Shown here: piece by piece, positions 45,967-53,254 of the stretch | Layout of the letters: every line of letters starts with the position of its first letter | Numbering within the stretch: the stretch's first letter is position 1 | Assembly (NCBI RefSeq): GCF_019396345.1 | Contig: NZ_JAHKRM010000001.1 | Span: forward strand, 558,001-622,000 | Source of the DNA: Nonomuraea guangzhouensis | GTDB taxonomy: Bacteria > Actinomycetota > Actinomycetes > Streptosporangiales > Streptosporangiaceae | Length of the DNA stretch: 64,000 nt | Direction of reading: 5' to 3' | Position numbers and translations under genes: made by a program | Notes under the pieces: model-generated | What the model was told of the DNA's origin: nothing | Seen by the model: the letters and a program-made list of their open reading frames with translations, nothing else | The model's database searches: none

Positions 45967-46557
45967 TCACCCCGTGATGGTCCGGATGAGCGCGGCGCTG
46001 TCGGTGAGGTCGGGAAAGACGACGTCCGCGCCCGCCGCCTTGAGGTCAGTAGGGCTGCTCTTGCCCGACGCGACAGCGATCACGCGCGCTCCGCCGTCCC
46101 TCCCCGCGATGACGTCTTGAGGCGTGTCTCCGATCAGCACAGTGAGGTCAGGACTGTAGGTCAGCCCGTCCTTGCTGCGGGCGCGATCCTGCGCAATGGG
46201 GATAAGGCGGGCACGCACGGGGCCATCCTCCCGATAGGCGCCTATCTCCAGATCAAGGAGTCGGTTCAGCCCGAAGATCCTCAGCTTGGCTTCTGCTGAC
46301 GCCTTCGTGTTCCCCGTCAGGATGGACTGAGTGATGCCAGGTACGCAGCTCAGCGCCTGTAGCGCATTGAGTGCGCCTGGCAGGACGCGGCCCCGCAGGC
46401 GCATCGCATGCGCACGCTCCTCATAGCCGCGCGCCTGGAGGTCGATGAACCTCTCGAAGTAGTCATCAGAGCGCGGGATTCCATGTATGTCGAGCGTCTC
46501 GCACAGGGCCGGCCGTCCCCCGGAGCACGGTCCAGGCCGCCAGCTGCGGCCAGCCAC
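45967..46557 (-). pseudogene. HAD-superfamily hydrolase, 5'-truncated
   Basis: The frame codes for the cap and core of a HAD phosphatase: ETLDIHGI, YFERFIDLQARGYEERA, RGRVLPGALNALQAL, motif II ILTGNT, and motif III/IV VLIGDTPQDVIAGRDGGARVIAVASG. Motif I (DxDGT), which holds the catalytic aspartate and always lies near the N-terminus, is absent. The first 20 residues (MAGRSWRPGPCSGGRPAL) do not resemble the family and the DNA upstream gives no replacement. The enzyme is therefore probably dead. It lies at the left side of the accessory region, in keeping with gene erosion. Confidence 0.65.
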
Positions 46558-46925
46558 CAGAGCGTTACCCAGAGTGACGCCTGTTCATCTCAGGGTGCCG
46601 ACAAAGATGATCTATGGCTGTGGGGTCTCTCCACGGAGGTGGGCAGGCTCCCGTCACGTTCGACCTCGCCGCTGCGGGCGGCGCTCTGTAGCCACCCCCA
46701 TCGGCCTGGGCTATTTGTCCAACCAGAGGTCTGGACAATGTTTGGACGGCTGTCCGGCGGATGTCCGTTGCCGCCGTTCGAGGCGCCCGGCATAGTCGGA
46801 GCTGTTCTCGCCTCCCCGGCCTATCGGGCCATCTCCCTCCTTCCAGAGATCTTTTCTCGCGGAGAGATAAGGGCGCGAGAAATTGAGTTCGTACCCCCGG
46901 GCCTCTCACAAAGGAGTCGACCGAT
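46558..46925. other. Intergenic region with repeated GTCC/GGAC motifs and a 5' hairpin
   Basis: No convincing gene. TTGTCCA (46715-46721) and TGGACAA (46732-46738) are inverted arms, and more GTCC/GGAC copies follow to about 46770. TTTCTCGCG (46853-46861) pairs with CGCGAGAAA (46874-46882) as a 9-bp stem with a 12-base loop, 43 bases before the next ATG, and may be an operator or leader hairpin. Confidence 0.45.
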
Positions 46926-47372
46926 ATGAAGATCCACGTAGCAGCGGCTGCGGTGTCCGTAGCGACGATTGGGACGCTCTTGCTGACCACGGGCCCAGCG
47001 AGCGCCCACACGTACGACGGGAAGGACCCCTACAGAACCGGGTGCGCCAACAGCAAGGTCTACACCGGGAAGAAGGCCTCGCTGAGCAACGAGATCGATG
47101 ACACCTTGGGCACGATCCGGCTGTATTACTCCCGTCGCTGCGGCACCAACTGGGGCGAGGTGACGGTGCCCAAGAACGCGACCGGCCATATCACGGTCTT
47201 CACCAGCAGCAAGAACATCTCCTTCACCTACCGCGCCGGGAACGGCGGGCACCACTGGGGCGACATGGTCTACGCGCCAAGCGGCGTCTGCGCCCAGGCC
47301 ACGGGCAGCGTGACGATCGGGATCGGCCGCGTCAACAAGGGCAGCGGCACCACGGGGAAGGCCTGCGGCTGA
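46926..47372 (+). CDS. Secreted DUF2690-domain protein
   Basis: 148 residues. Signal peptide (cleavage near ASAHTYDG, residue 27), then a DUF2690 domain with DPYRTGCA at its start, LYYSRRCGTNWGEV in the middle and a final cysteine (GKACG). Four cysteines could form two disulphides. DUF2690 proteins of actinomycetes are small exported proteins of unknown function. AAAGGAG lies nine bases before the ATG. The gene directly precedes the tRNA-fragment cassette. Confidence 0.85.
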   Translation: MKIHVAAAAVSVATIGTLLLTTGPASAHTYDGKDPYRTGCANSKVYTGKKASLSNEIDDTLGTIRLYYSRRCGTNWGEVTVPKNATGHITVFTSSKNISFTYRAGNGGHHWGDMVYAPSGVCAQATGSVTIGIGRVNKGSGTTGKACG

Positions 47373-47588
47373 TTTGTGATCGGCGCACTACTGCGTCAGG
47401 CATCGCTGAGCGAGCAGGTGGGCGACCACCCAGTCCCGCATGGCGATGCCGACGGTCTTGAGTGGGCGAAGCGGACAAGGAGACGTACGTGCGCATCTCT
47501 GACCAGTGGGTGGGGTGGAGCATGCGCACCCTGCCCGTTGCGTGCCCGTTCGGACGGCGATCAGCGGGGAGTCACGGTGACGCAGCGG

Positions 47589-47695
47589 CACTCGACTCAC
47601 ATCTGCCCAGGCCAGCGTTTCCCCAGCTCAAGTGCCATGGCCTTGGAAGACTTCCCAAGCTGACAGCACGGGTTCGATTCCCGTCACCCGCTCCA
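47589..47695 (+). repeat. tRNA-Gly(CCC) 3' fragment with homologous left arm (copy A)
   Basis: Positions 47651-47695 match the 3' half of a tRNA-Gly(CCC): anticodon loop TTCCCAA, 3' anticodon stem, T-arm GGGTTCGATTCCC, acceptor strand CACCCGC, then T and CCA. The 5' half is missing. The final 37 bases (47659-47695) recur at 48584-48620 with one mismatch, and the preceding ~70 bases are also recognisably similar. This is the pattern left by an integrative element at a tRNA 3' end (attachment core plus element arm). Confidence 0.85.
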
Positions 47696-48328
47696 TTTGT
47701 CCGGACGCTTGTAGGTGCGCCGATCAGGCCCTGTGACCTCGTCCGGTAGCAACGAGGCTTCCAAGTGCTCCTCCGGGATAGCGAATGCGATGACCTGCCC
47801 CGAGAAGTCATGCTTGGGACCAACTCGACCGGGCGGGCAAGCGATCAGAATCGGTCGAGCGGGAGCAAGCTGAAGCGATGCCTCCACCGCCGGCCGAAAG
47901 TCCGTGTCGGTCGACACCAGCACCGACATATCCCCGTAACCGGAGGCCGCGTCCATGGTCATGGCCACCGCCAAGGCGACGTCGGTCAGCTTCTCCTCAA
48001 AGGTGTGGAACGTCTGAGGCGGGTCACACTCGCATGTCCAGCGGGCCCCGCAGTCCCGGCACCGCGCGGTCTTCTTCTTGAAGTGACCCCGAATGATCTC
48101 CACTTCAGGGCTGTTCGCGGCCAGGGCCGACAGGTAGGTTTCCTGCCTCAGCGCCGCGTCAGGCTCTCCCTTGACGATCGCGGTGAAGTACCTCACTTTG
48201 ATCACCGTGTCGTGGCGGCGAATCCGTCGGATAAGTTCGACCAAATCCAGCCACAGGTAGGCGCGGCCGTACTTGCTCTTCAGCCCGTGATACAGGTTGA
48301 AGCCGTCAACGTACGCCACCACATCCAC
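47684..48328 (-). CDS. NYN-domain (PIN-like) ribonuclease with zinc-finger insert
   Basis: 214 residues from GTG 48328 (GGAGG seven bases upstream). The NYN/LabA-like fold is clear: VVAYVDGFNLYHGL (first acidic residue), LVELIRRIRR, KVRYFTAIV, and SVLVSTDTDFRPAVEAS with the second acidic cluster. An insert CRDCGARWTCEC with four cysteines may bind zinc. NYN proteins are metal-dependent RNases, some in RNA turnover or defence. The last four codons and the TGA lie inside the acceptor/T-arm of tRNA-Gly fragment copy A. It is the only gene between the two fragments. Confidence 0.85.
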   Translation of the reverse strand: MDVVAYVDGFNLYHGLKSKYGRAYLWLDLVELIRRIRRHDTVIKVRYFTAIVKGEPDAALRQETYLSALAANSPEVEIIRGHFKKKTARCRDCGARWTCECDPPQTFHTFEEKLTDVALAVAMTMDAASGYGDMSVLVSTDTDFRPAVEASLQLAPARPILIACPPGRVGPKHDFSGQVIAFAIPEEHLEASLLPDEVTGPDRRTYKRPDKWSG

Positions 48329-48434
48329 CGAGCCACCTCCAGCATTGGCCAACCCCGCCGATGGTAGCTAGCATGGAGGCACACGAAGTTGGTTACGGCC
48401 AACTGGGCGGCCCCGCAAGGGGCCGCATTTTTTG
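48329..48434 (+). ncRNA. Possible short transcript ending at a strong intrinsic terminator
   Basis: Between the divergent NYN start and a strong plus-strand terminator (48407-48433) there are about 78 bases without a frame that I trust. A transcript starting near the NYN promoter would be roughly 70-100 nt and end at the hairpin. This could be a regulatory RNA or an attenuated leader. No promoter is firmly identified, so confidence is low. Confidence 0.3.
48407..48433 (+). terminator. Strong Rho-independent terminator
   Basis: GCGGCCCC (48407-48414), loop GCAA, GGGGCCGC (48419-48426), then ATTTTTT. A perfect 8-bp GC stem with a six-T run is rare in this genome, where other hairpins lack T-runs, and looks phage- or plasmid-like. 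Confidence 0.9.
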
Positions 48435-48512
48435 TTCACGACGATCTTCACGCGCCACCGCCCGCGTGCCAGAACAGGCGGTCAGTCGCGGTCGCTCAGG
48501 GGTACTCGCGGT

Positions 48513-48620
48513 CACTCGACCCACTCTGACCAGCACCCCCGTTTTCCCAGTTCAAGGCACCAAGATCAGCAGATGGTTCCCCAGCTGACAGCGCGGGTTC
48601 GATTCCCGTCACCCGCTCCA
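48513..48620 (+). repeat. tRNA-Gly 3' fragment with homologous left arm (copy B)
   Basis: The last 37 bases (48584-48620) carry 3' anticodon stem, T-arm, acceptor strand and CCA of tRNA-Gly, one base different from copy A; the anticodon loop is altered. The arm 48513-48583 is similar to 47589-47658, beginning CACTCGAC in both. The two copies are direct repeats 925 bp apart and bound the NYN gene. Confidence 0.85.
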
Positions 48621-48776
48621 ACATCGAAGGCCCAGCTCAAGAATGTGATCTAGAACTGGGCCTCTCTTCATACCCCTGGTGCCGGCTCTCGAGCAAGCCC
48701 GTCGCGGCTGAGGACCGCTCCTACGGAAGGAGCAGCGTACGCCTACGGCCTGAGTCTCGAAGTGGCCGCCCGCAAC
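48621..48776. other. Intergenic stretch after tRNA fragment B
   Basis: No gene seen. A short weak hairpin (CCCAGCTC near 48630 and GAACTGGGC near 48653) follows the tRNA fragment and could act as its old terminator. Confidence 0.4.
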
Positions 48777-49136
48777 TTATGCGTTCGCGAGCTGTCGGTG
48801 ATGCACCGTTAGAGGCTCGATTTCGGTGGTGGTGTCGTCGTCGACGACGAGCTCGACGCGGAACCGAACCCCCGTTGCCGCACCGAGGCGCAGCAGTGTC
48901 GCTATATCCGGAATGCCGCCACCGCCCTCGATGCGAGACAGGGCGGGTTGGGACATCCCAGAGCGCTCCGCCACGATCTTCTGAGACAAGCCTCGGCGCT
49001 TACGGATCTCACGCAGCTGGTCTCCGAGCTCTAGATCACGGCCCGCCTGCTCGTATTCGGAGTGGGGCTGCGCATCCGCTTCCATCTCGCGCAGACGCTT
49101 CGCCTTGTAAGTCTCCCAACGGCTGTGACTCATCAT
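48777..49136 (-). CDS. XRE-family antitoxin-like regulator
   Basis: 119 residues. A charged N-terminus (1-35) precedes an HTH domain at about 38-95: LGDQLREIRKRRGLSQKIVAERSGMSQPALSRIEGG and PDIATLLRLGAATG. The short strand-rich tail VRFRVELVVDDD is typical of HigA-type antitoxins. Two ATGs in tandem (49136, 49133); the first overlaps the TGA of an upstream frame that codes for the end of a RelE/HigB-like toxin. It probably represses its own promoter. The toxin looks broken, so this may be a lone antitoxin. Confidence 0.85.
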   Translation of the reverse strand: MMSHSRWETYKAKRLREMEADAQPHSEYEQAGRDLELGDQLREIRKRRGLSQKIVAERSGMSQPALSRIEGGGGIPDIATLLRLGAATGVRFRVELVVDDDTTTEIEPLTVHHRQLANA

Positions 49137-49327
49137 GCGCTCCTCTCGAACACGTGCGTGGTGGTTAGATCGTGCTCTGCCTCACACCGCTTCTTGGCGG
49201 TGATCGCTCGGTCGATGTCGGCGGTCTGCGTCCCGTCCTGTGTCTTGCGGAAGACCGTCAGGATCACGATCACCGTGTTGGATGGCTCTTGATCCGGAAC
49301 GAGCGGGGATCCCCTTCTGGGTTGAGG
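49133..49327 (-). pseudogene. RelE/HigB-like toxin, N-terminally truncated
   Basis: The frame reads ...NTVIVILTVFRKTQDGTQTADIDRAITAKKR..., which matches the C-terminal part of phage-derived Gp49-like/RelE toxins (strand, then FxKKTQKTP-type segment, then helix). The N-terminal two thirds is missing: the frame is closed by the stop of the upstream 84-residue gene. Its TGA overlaps the antitoxin ATG, as in intact toxin-antitoxin operons of this order. A GTG at 49273 could start a 46-residue remnant. Confidence 0.55.
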
Positions 49328-49582
49328 TCACGATCCGTCTTGACAGCGGTCGGGACTCGCCCGGCGTCTTGTGGCGCGTACCTTGTGCGCCTGCACGAGG
49401 TGCTCCCACACCTTGCGTGCTGCGTACCGGCCTCGGCCGGTCTCCTCGTAGCCGCTGCCGTTGTATCGGAGAATCAGGAACTCACCGCCCTGGCAGGCCC
49501 ACTCGTACTCGCCGCAGCACGAAGTCTCGGTGACCCGCAGGCGTTCACCCTTGGCGCGCTGGTACGGCTCCCAGTTGGTCAC
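49328..49582 (-). CDS. Small protein of unknown function
   Basis: 84 residues from a GTG with GGAGG seven bases upstream. The sequence MTNWEPYQRAKGERLRVTE then SCCGEYEWACQGGEFLILRY and a basic helix near the end (WEHLVQAHKVRATRRR) suggests a compact strand-then-helix fold with three cysteines. I do not recognise a family. It precedes the truncated toxin and antitoxin on the same strand and may share their transcript. The good ribosome site and codon pattern support a real gene. Confidence 0.6.
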   Translation of the reverse strand: MTNWEPYQRAKGERLRVTETSCCGEYEWACQGGEFLILRYNGSGYEETGRGRYAARKVWEHLVQAHKVRATRRRASPDRCQDGS

Positions 49583-49841
49583 GGCGAATCCTCCGTGGCG
49601 GCGCGGCGGCAGACATCAGGGTGAGGTCGCCGCCGCGCCGACTCGAAGCCCGGCGCGCGGGTGGGACACGCGCCGGGAAGAGGGCCGGGGCCGCACACGT
49701 GGTGGGACGCGGGCCCCGGCCCGGCCCTGCCCGGCTCAGCACGAGCAGGGCAGAACCCGGCGGCTACACGGGGGAAGAGCCGCCGGAATGGTAGAGAGAC
49801 TGCAATCAACGCAGTGGGCGCCCGCATGTCGAGCGATGGCA

Positions 49842-50099
49842 TTATGTCGTCTCCTCACCTCCGGATCTCTGGGCGGCCAGCAGGTCGCGTAAGCCCTCGC
49901 CTCTGGGCGCGTGCAGCGTCCTTCTGCAACCGCACGCGATCAGATGGCAAGGCCCGGTGGCGTACCAGATGCCGTGCAGACACCAGATGGTCCAGGCCGG
50001 GTATGCGGCCTGAAGGCTGGCCTCGGCCATTTGCTCGTCGATGTCGTCCCGAGCAGCCGGGCGCTCGACGTCGGCGAGGGTCTCTTCCACGGTCGCCAT
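49842..50099 (-). CDS. Small cysteine-containing protein of unknown function
   Basis: 85 residues. An acidic N-terminus (MATVEETLADVERPAARDDIDEQM) is followed by AYPAWTIWCLHGIWYATGPCHLIACGCRRTLHAPRGEGL, with four cysteines that may bind metal, and an acidic end. Similar short WxIW...GxWxA proteins are common in actinomycete mobile regions, but I assign no function. It is followed by 259 bases without a gene before the next minus-strand frame. Confidence 0.5.
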   Translation of the reverse strand: MATVEETLADVERPAARDDIDEQMAEASLQAAYPAWTIWCLHGIWYATGPCHLIACGCRRTLHAPRGEGLRDLLAAQRSGGEETT

Positions 50100-50160
50100 C
50101 AGTTCACCCGCCTTTCCCGAAACTGCTGTTGGAACGTGTGCTGCAGAGCCTCACCACAGG

Positions 50161-50613
50161 TCAGAACGACGGAAGTCGCGCCGCCGCCGGCTGGTACTCG
50201 TCGGTCTGGCGGTTGGAAGGCGCGGCAGCGTAGGAGATCTGGGTCACTGCGCCGCCGCGCCGTTTCGAGGTCGGAGTACCTGGCGGAGGACGATGCTCGA
50301 CCTGCGGCGAGCTCGCCGGCTCCGGGCGCTTAGCAGCCTGCGAGGGGGTCGGAACGCTGTGGGGCCTTATGGGCCGGACCGACGAGCCGACGGGGGCCAC
50401 CTGCGGTATCTGGCGGCCTTGCTCCAGGCGGCGCCGGGTGGCCATCCGTGCCCGCAGTTGCGCGGCCGTCGGCTGCTCCCAGCCGTGATGCGGGCGGTGT
50501 GCGAGGGACGCGCCGTCATGGGCGTATGGGGCGTTTCCACACCATCGGCACCCCAACGGCATCGGGGGATGCTCCGCATGCCAGCGAATCCGGAGGGCTC
50601 TAGGCTGCAGCAT
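50161..50613 (-). CDS. Hypothetical protein with CxxC motif
   Basis: 150 residues. The N-terminal part RIRWHAEHPPMPLGCRWCGNAPYAHDG has the look of a small zinc knuckle (CRWC plus histidines) and the following HRPHHGWEQPTAAQLRARMATRRRLEQGR is basic. The rest is low-complexity and proline-rich and probably disordered. Family unknown; location between other small minus-strand genes supports an accessory-element origin. Confidence 0.5.
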   Translation of the reverse strand: MLQPRALRIRWHAEHPPMPLGCRWCGNAPYAHDGASLAHRPHHGWEQPTAAQLRARMATRRRLEQGRQIPQVAPVGSSVRPIRPHSVPTPSQAAKRPEPASSPQVEHRPPPGTPTSKRRGGAVTQISYAAAPSNRQTDEYQPAAARLPSF

Positions 50614-50616
50614 GGG

Positions 50617-50940
50617 TCAGGACCTCGATTCCTGATCAAGGCCCCGGATCCCCCGGTGTTCGCGCACCGGGCCGGGGCCGCCTTTTAGGGAGAGGGCGGC
50701 ACTCCCGCGAGGTACCCCCAGCAGAAAAGCGACTCGATCAGCGGTCGCCCGCTCGTCGCCCTGCTCGCCGAGCTCGTATCCGTAATTGGTGAGATAGCTA
50801 CCGTTGATGGTGCCCACGGCCTCACCAACGAGCGGGTGCAGAGGGTTTGTCGCGGCTACCGAGCCATCGCCCCTCTCCGTCACGGACAGTCCGCGCGCTC
50901 TAAGCAACTCGGCCAGAATGGCCGAGGGGTTCGCGTCCAT
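50617..50940 (-). CDS. Small protein of unknown function
   Basis: 107 residues from the ATG at 50940 (MDANPSAILAELLRARGLSVTERGDGSVAATNPLHPLVGEAVGTINGSYLTNYGYELGEQ...). The N-terminal helix and following strands are well formed; the tail from about residue 85 is low-complexity. Ends three bases before the start of the next minus-strand gene. No family recognised. Divergent from the SLOG-like gene at 51005, with 64 bases between the starts. Confidence 0.5.
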   Translation of the reverse strand: MDANPSAILAELLRARGLSVTERGDGSVAATNPLHPLVGEAVGTINGSYLTNYGYELGEQGDERATADRVAFLLGVPRGSAALSLKGGPGPVREHRGIRGLDQESRS

Positions 50941-51004
50941 GCCTTGATGACACCGCAAGGGGTACGCGAGCGGGATCTGACAATCTATGACACGGAGTTG
51001 ATCA

Positions 51005-51463
51005 ATGCCTCTAGCTGCGGCGATTACCGGAACAAGGTCGACCGGACATCGGGAACCAACTTGGTTCGCGGACCTGTTCGGCACCTACCTCGGACCGTTC
51101 GCAACTGAAGACGCGCACTTCAACATCGGGGGCGCGGTCGGCATCGACAGCTTGTCCTTGCTGTGGCTCGCTGGGAACTCGAAGTCGCGTATCACGATCG
51201 TCGTCCCCGGCACTGTCGAGCAGCAGCCTGCCGAGGCGAGGCAGGCAATCGCCCAGTGCCGTGATCGAATAGCCGAGATCACCGAGCTGCGTGCCACCGA
51301 AGTACAGACGCAGGCGTACCACGCGCGGAACCGGTGGATGGTCGATCGCGCCGCCTTGGTGATCGGCTTCCCCCTCGAAGGGGCCGAAGACACCTCGGGA
51401 ACTTGGCAGACGATCAACTACGGGGCGTCGCAGGGGAAACCACGGCTGATCGTGCCCGTGTGA
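51005..51463 (+). CDS. SLOG-fold (DprA/LOG-like) protein
   Basis: 152 residues forming one Rossmann-like SLOG domain: AAAITGTRSTGHREP (first strand and nucleotide loop), FNIGGAVGIDSLSLLWLAG (second loop with GGAxG), ITIVVPGT, YHARNRWMVDRAALVIGFPLEG, and SGTWQTINYGASQGKPRLIVPV. SLOG domains bind nucleotides or nucleotide-derived signals and recur in conflict and sensing systems. The ATG has GGAG seven bases upstream. The XRE-TPR gene follows 17 bases after the stop, so the two form an operon in which a nucleotide signal could feed a transcription factor. The link is an inference. Confidence 0.75.
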   Translation: MPLAAAITGTRSTGHREPTWFADLFGTYLGPFATEDAHFNIGGAVGIDSLSLLWLAGNSKSRITIVVPGTVEQQPAEARQAIAQCRDRIAEITELRATEVQTQAYHARNRWMVDRAALVIGFPLEGAEDTSGTWQTINYGASQGKPRLIVPV

Positions 51464-51480
51464 ACGATGCGGCAGGCATC

Positions 51481-52845
51481 ATGAGGGGCATGAGCACGCA
51501 CGACAAACTCGTCGGTGGTGCCACACTAAAGCGGCTACGGCTCGCCCGCGGTTGGTCCCTGGCCGACACCGCCCGGGCCATCATCGACACGGCTGCCCGG
51601 CTCAGGCAGCCCCTCGACTGCAGCGTCGCGAGTGTGCAGCGGTCCGTCGCCCGGTGGGAGAGCAGCAAGGCGCCGATCCTGCCCAGCGAGCGGTATCACC
51701 TGCTACTCGCGCACCTTTACGCGCGCGGCACTGACGGGCAGGTGTCTCTCGGTGCCGGCAGCGACTTCGCCGAGTTGCTCGAGGCTCTCAGGTTCCTGGG
51801 AGACAGCGAGCGGCGTCTCGGCGAACTGCGCACGCTGCTCGTACGCACAGCTACCGACACCGGCGGGGGTCTGCTCGCGCTGCTCGGCCCGCCGATGCAG
51901 GGCGCGCTCTCGGCCGCCCTCGCCGACCCGTCCCGCCTCGACGAGGAACTGGTCGCGGCGCTGCACGGCGCCCTCTCCGACGTGAACAGTCAAGTTGGCA
52001 GCATCCCGTTCGTGCGGCTGCAGCTCTTGCTCGCCCCGATCATCGAGTCGTGCCGCCGGTTGCTCGACGCGCCCGTTCCCGACGCATTCGTGCTCGACCT
52101 GCGGTCGGTCGCCGCGCAGGCGTACACACTCGCCGGTCGGTTCGCCTTCGAGACCCGAGACGACGAGGCTTCGAGGGCGTTGTATGCCGCGGCGACCGAC
52201 GCGGCAAGTGCTCTGGGCGCACCGTGGCGCCGCGCGGTCGTCCACTTGAGCCACGCGCTGGTCACGCTGTACTCGACGCCTGGCCTTGACGTCGCGAAGG
52301 CGCTGGTCGACGCGGCAGTGCGTGATGCCCAAGCCGGCGGGAGCGTGACGGTCCGAGCTCGGGCGCACGCCCTCCAGGCAGAGATCGCAGCCCGAGCCGG
52401 CAAGAAGAAACACGCGCAGACAGCGCTCGCACTCGCGTGGTACGACATTGACAGCGACCGTCATGGAGACCCGTCGCCGGGCGCGTTCTCGCCTGCCCAC
52501 CTGCGCGGATTCGAGGGCGTGGCGTCGCTGTATATCGGCGACCCATCCGAGGCGCACGACTACTTCGCTCGCGCGGCCGAGTCGCTTGTCGCACCGCGCG
52601 AGCGGGTGCAGCGCGCGATCGTGTCGACCGATCAGGCACTTGCCCGCATCCGACTTGACGATCCGCGGTCGGCCGCCGCGTTGCTGCATGAATGCATCGA
52701 TGCCGCCTCCGAAACGGGCGGTCGAGTTGTCGCGATCCGCCTACGCCGTGCTCGCCGCGATCTGGGCCGATGGCGACGCGAAGACTTCGTAGCTGACCTT
52801 GACGATCACTTGTTTCGAGTCGCTTGGCGGGTAGGCGGAGTCTGA
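51481..52845 (+). CDS. XRE-type HTH regulator with TPR-like helical repeats
   Basis: About 454 residues. HTH at about 12-75 (LKRLRLARGWSLADTARAI, VQRSVARWESSKAPILPSERYHLLLAHLYARG), then a long helical region of TPR-like repeats (about 200-430: AAQAYTLAGRFAFETRDDEASRALYAAATDAASALG, KKHAQTALALAWYDID, RGFEGVASLYIGDPSEAHDYFARAAESL). TPR-containing XRE regulators of actinomycetes often bind peptides or partner proteins and control element genes. ATG at 51481 (GCAGG upstream) is favoured; ATG 51490 is possible. Follows the SLOG-like gene. Confidence 0.85.
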   Translation: MRGMSTHDKLVGGATLKRLRLARGWSLADTARAIIDTAARLRQPLDCSVASVQRSVARWESSKAPILPSERYHLLLAHLYARGTDGQVSLGAGSDFAELLEALRFLGDSERRLGELRTLLVRTATDTGGGLLALLGPPMQGALSAALADPSRLDEELVAALHGALSDVNSQVGSIPFVRLQLLLAPIIESCRRLLDAPVPDAFVLDLRSVAAQAYTLAGRFAFETRDDEASRALYAAATDAASALGAPWRRAVVHLSHALVTLYSTPGLDVAKALVDAAVRDAQAGGSVTVRARAHALQAEIAARAGKKKHAQTALALAWYDIDSDRHGDPSPGAFSPAHLRGFEGVASLYIGDPSEAHDYFARAAESLVAPRERVQRAIVSTDQALARIRLDDPRSAAALLHECIDAASETGGRVVAIRLRRARRDLGRWRREDFVADLDDHLFRVAWRVGGV

Positions 52846-52927
52846 ATGCTGCAGCCCCTTCAAGCATCCCGGTCGATCTAGCCTTGACCGCCGCTGGTGG
52901 TGCGCGTTGGGCTGGGGCAGATCCCTG

Positions 52928-53254
52928 TCAGTGCTGAGCGCCGAGTTCGATGGCCATCACTCCGCCGATGATCATGGCGATGCCCAGCATCATGACCTTG
53001 GTGAGCGGTTCGCCGAACAGGATGCGGGAGCAGATGGCGGTCAGGGCAACGCCGGCAGCGGCCCAGATGCCGTAGGCGACGCCGAGGGCGATCCCACCGT
53101 TGAGGGTGATGGTGAGCATGGTGAACGCGGCGAGGTAGCCGGCGCCGACACCGATGAACCACTTTTTGGAGCCGCCGGGTTGCGATGCCATGCGCAGCGC
53201 CAGGGTTCCGCCCGTCTCAGACAGGATGGCGCTGGCGAGAGCGAGCCAGACCAT
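52928..53254 (-). CDS. SMR-family efflux subunit A
   Basis: 108 residues, four membrane helices, with the essential proton-coupling Glu in helix 1 (SAILSETGGTLALRMA, Glu13) and GVAYGIWAAAGVALTAI in helix 3. It exports small cationic drugs or guanidinium-like compounds in exchange for protons. ATG overlaps the stop of subunit B (ATGA). Two adjacent, different SMR genes usually act as a heterodimer (EbrAB/YkkCD type). Confidence 0.93.
   Translation of the reverse strand: MVWLALASAILSETGGTLALRMASQPGGSKKWFIGVGAGYLAAFTMLTITLNGGIALGVAYGIWAAAGVALTAICSRILFGEPLTKVMMLGIAMIIGGVMAIELGAQH

Noticed and set aside
47376..47600. Search for the C-terminal end of an integrase next to tRNA fragment A
   Set aside because: Short frames exist on both strands but none shows tyrosine-recombinase motifs (R..HxxR..Y).
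47572..47823. Minus-strand frame containing GAGDGNRTRAVSLGS
   Set aside because: This phrase is the typical false translation of a reversed tRNA T-arm and acceptor; it confirms the tRNA fragment and is not a gene.
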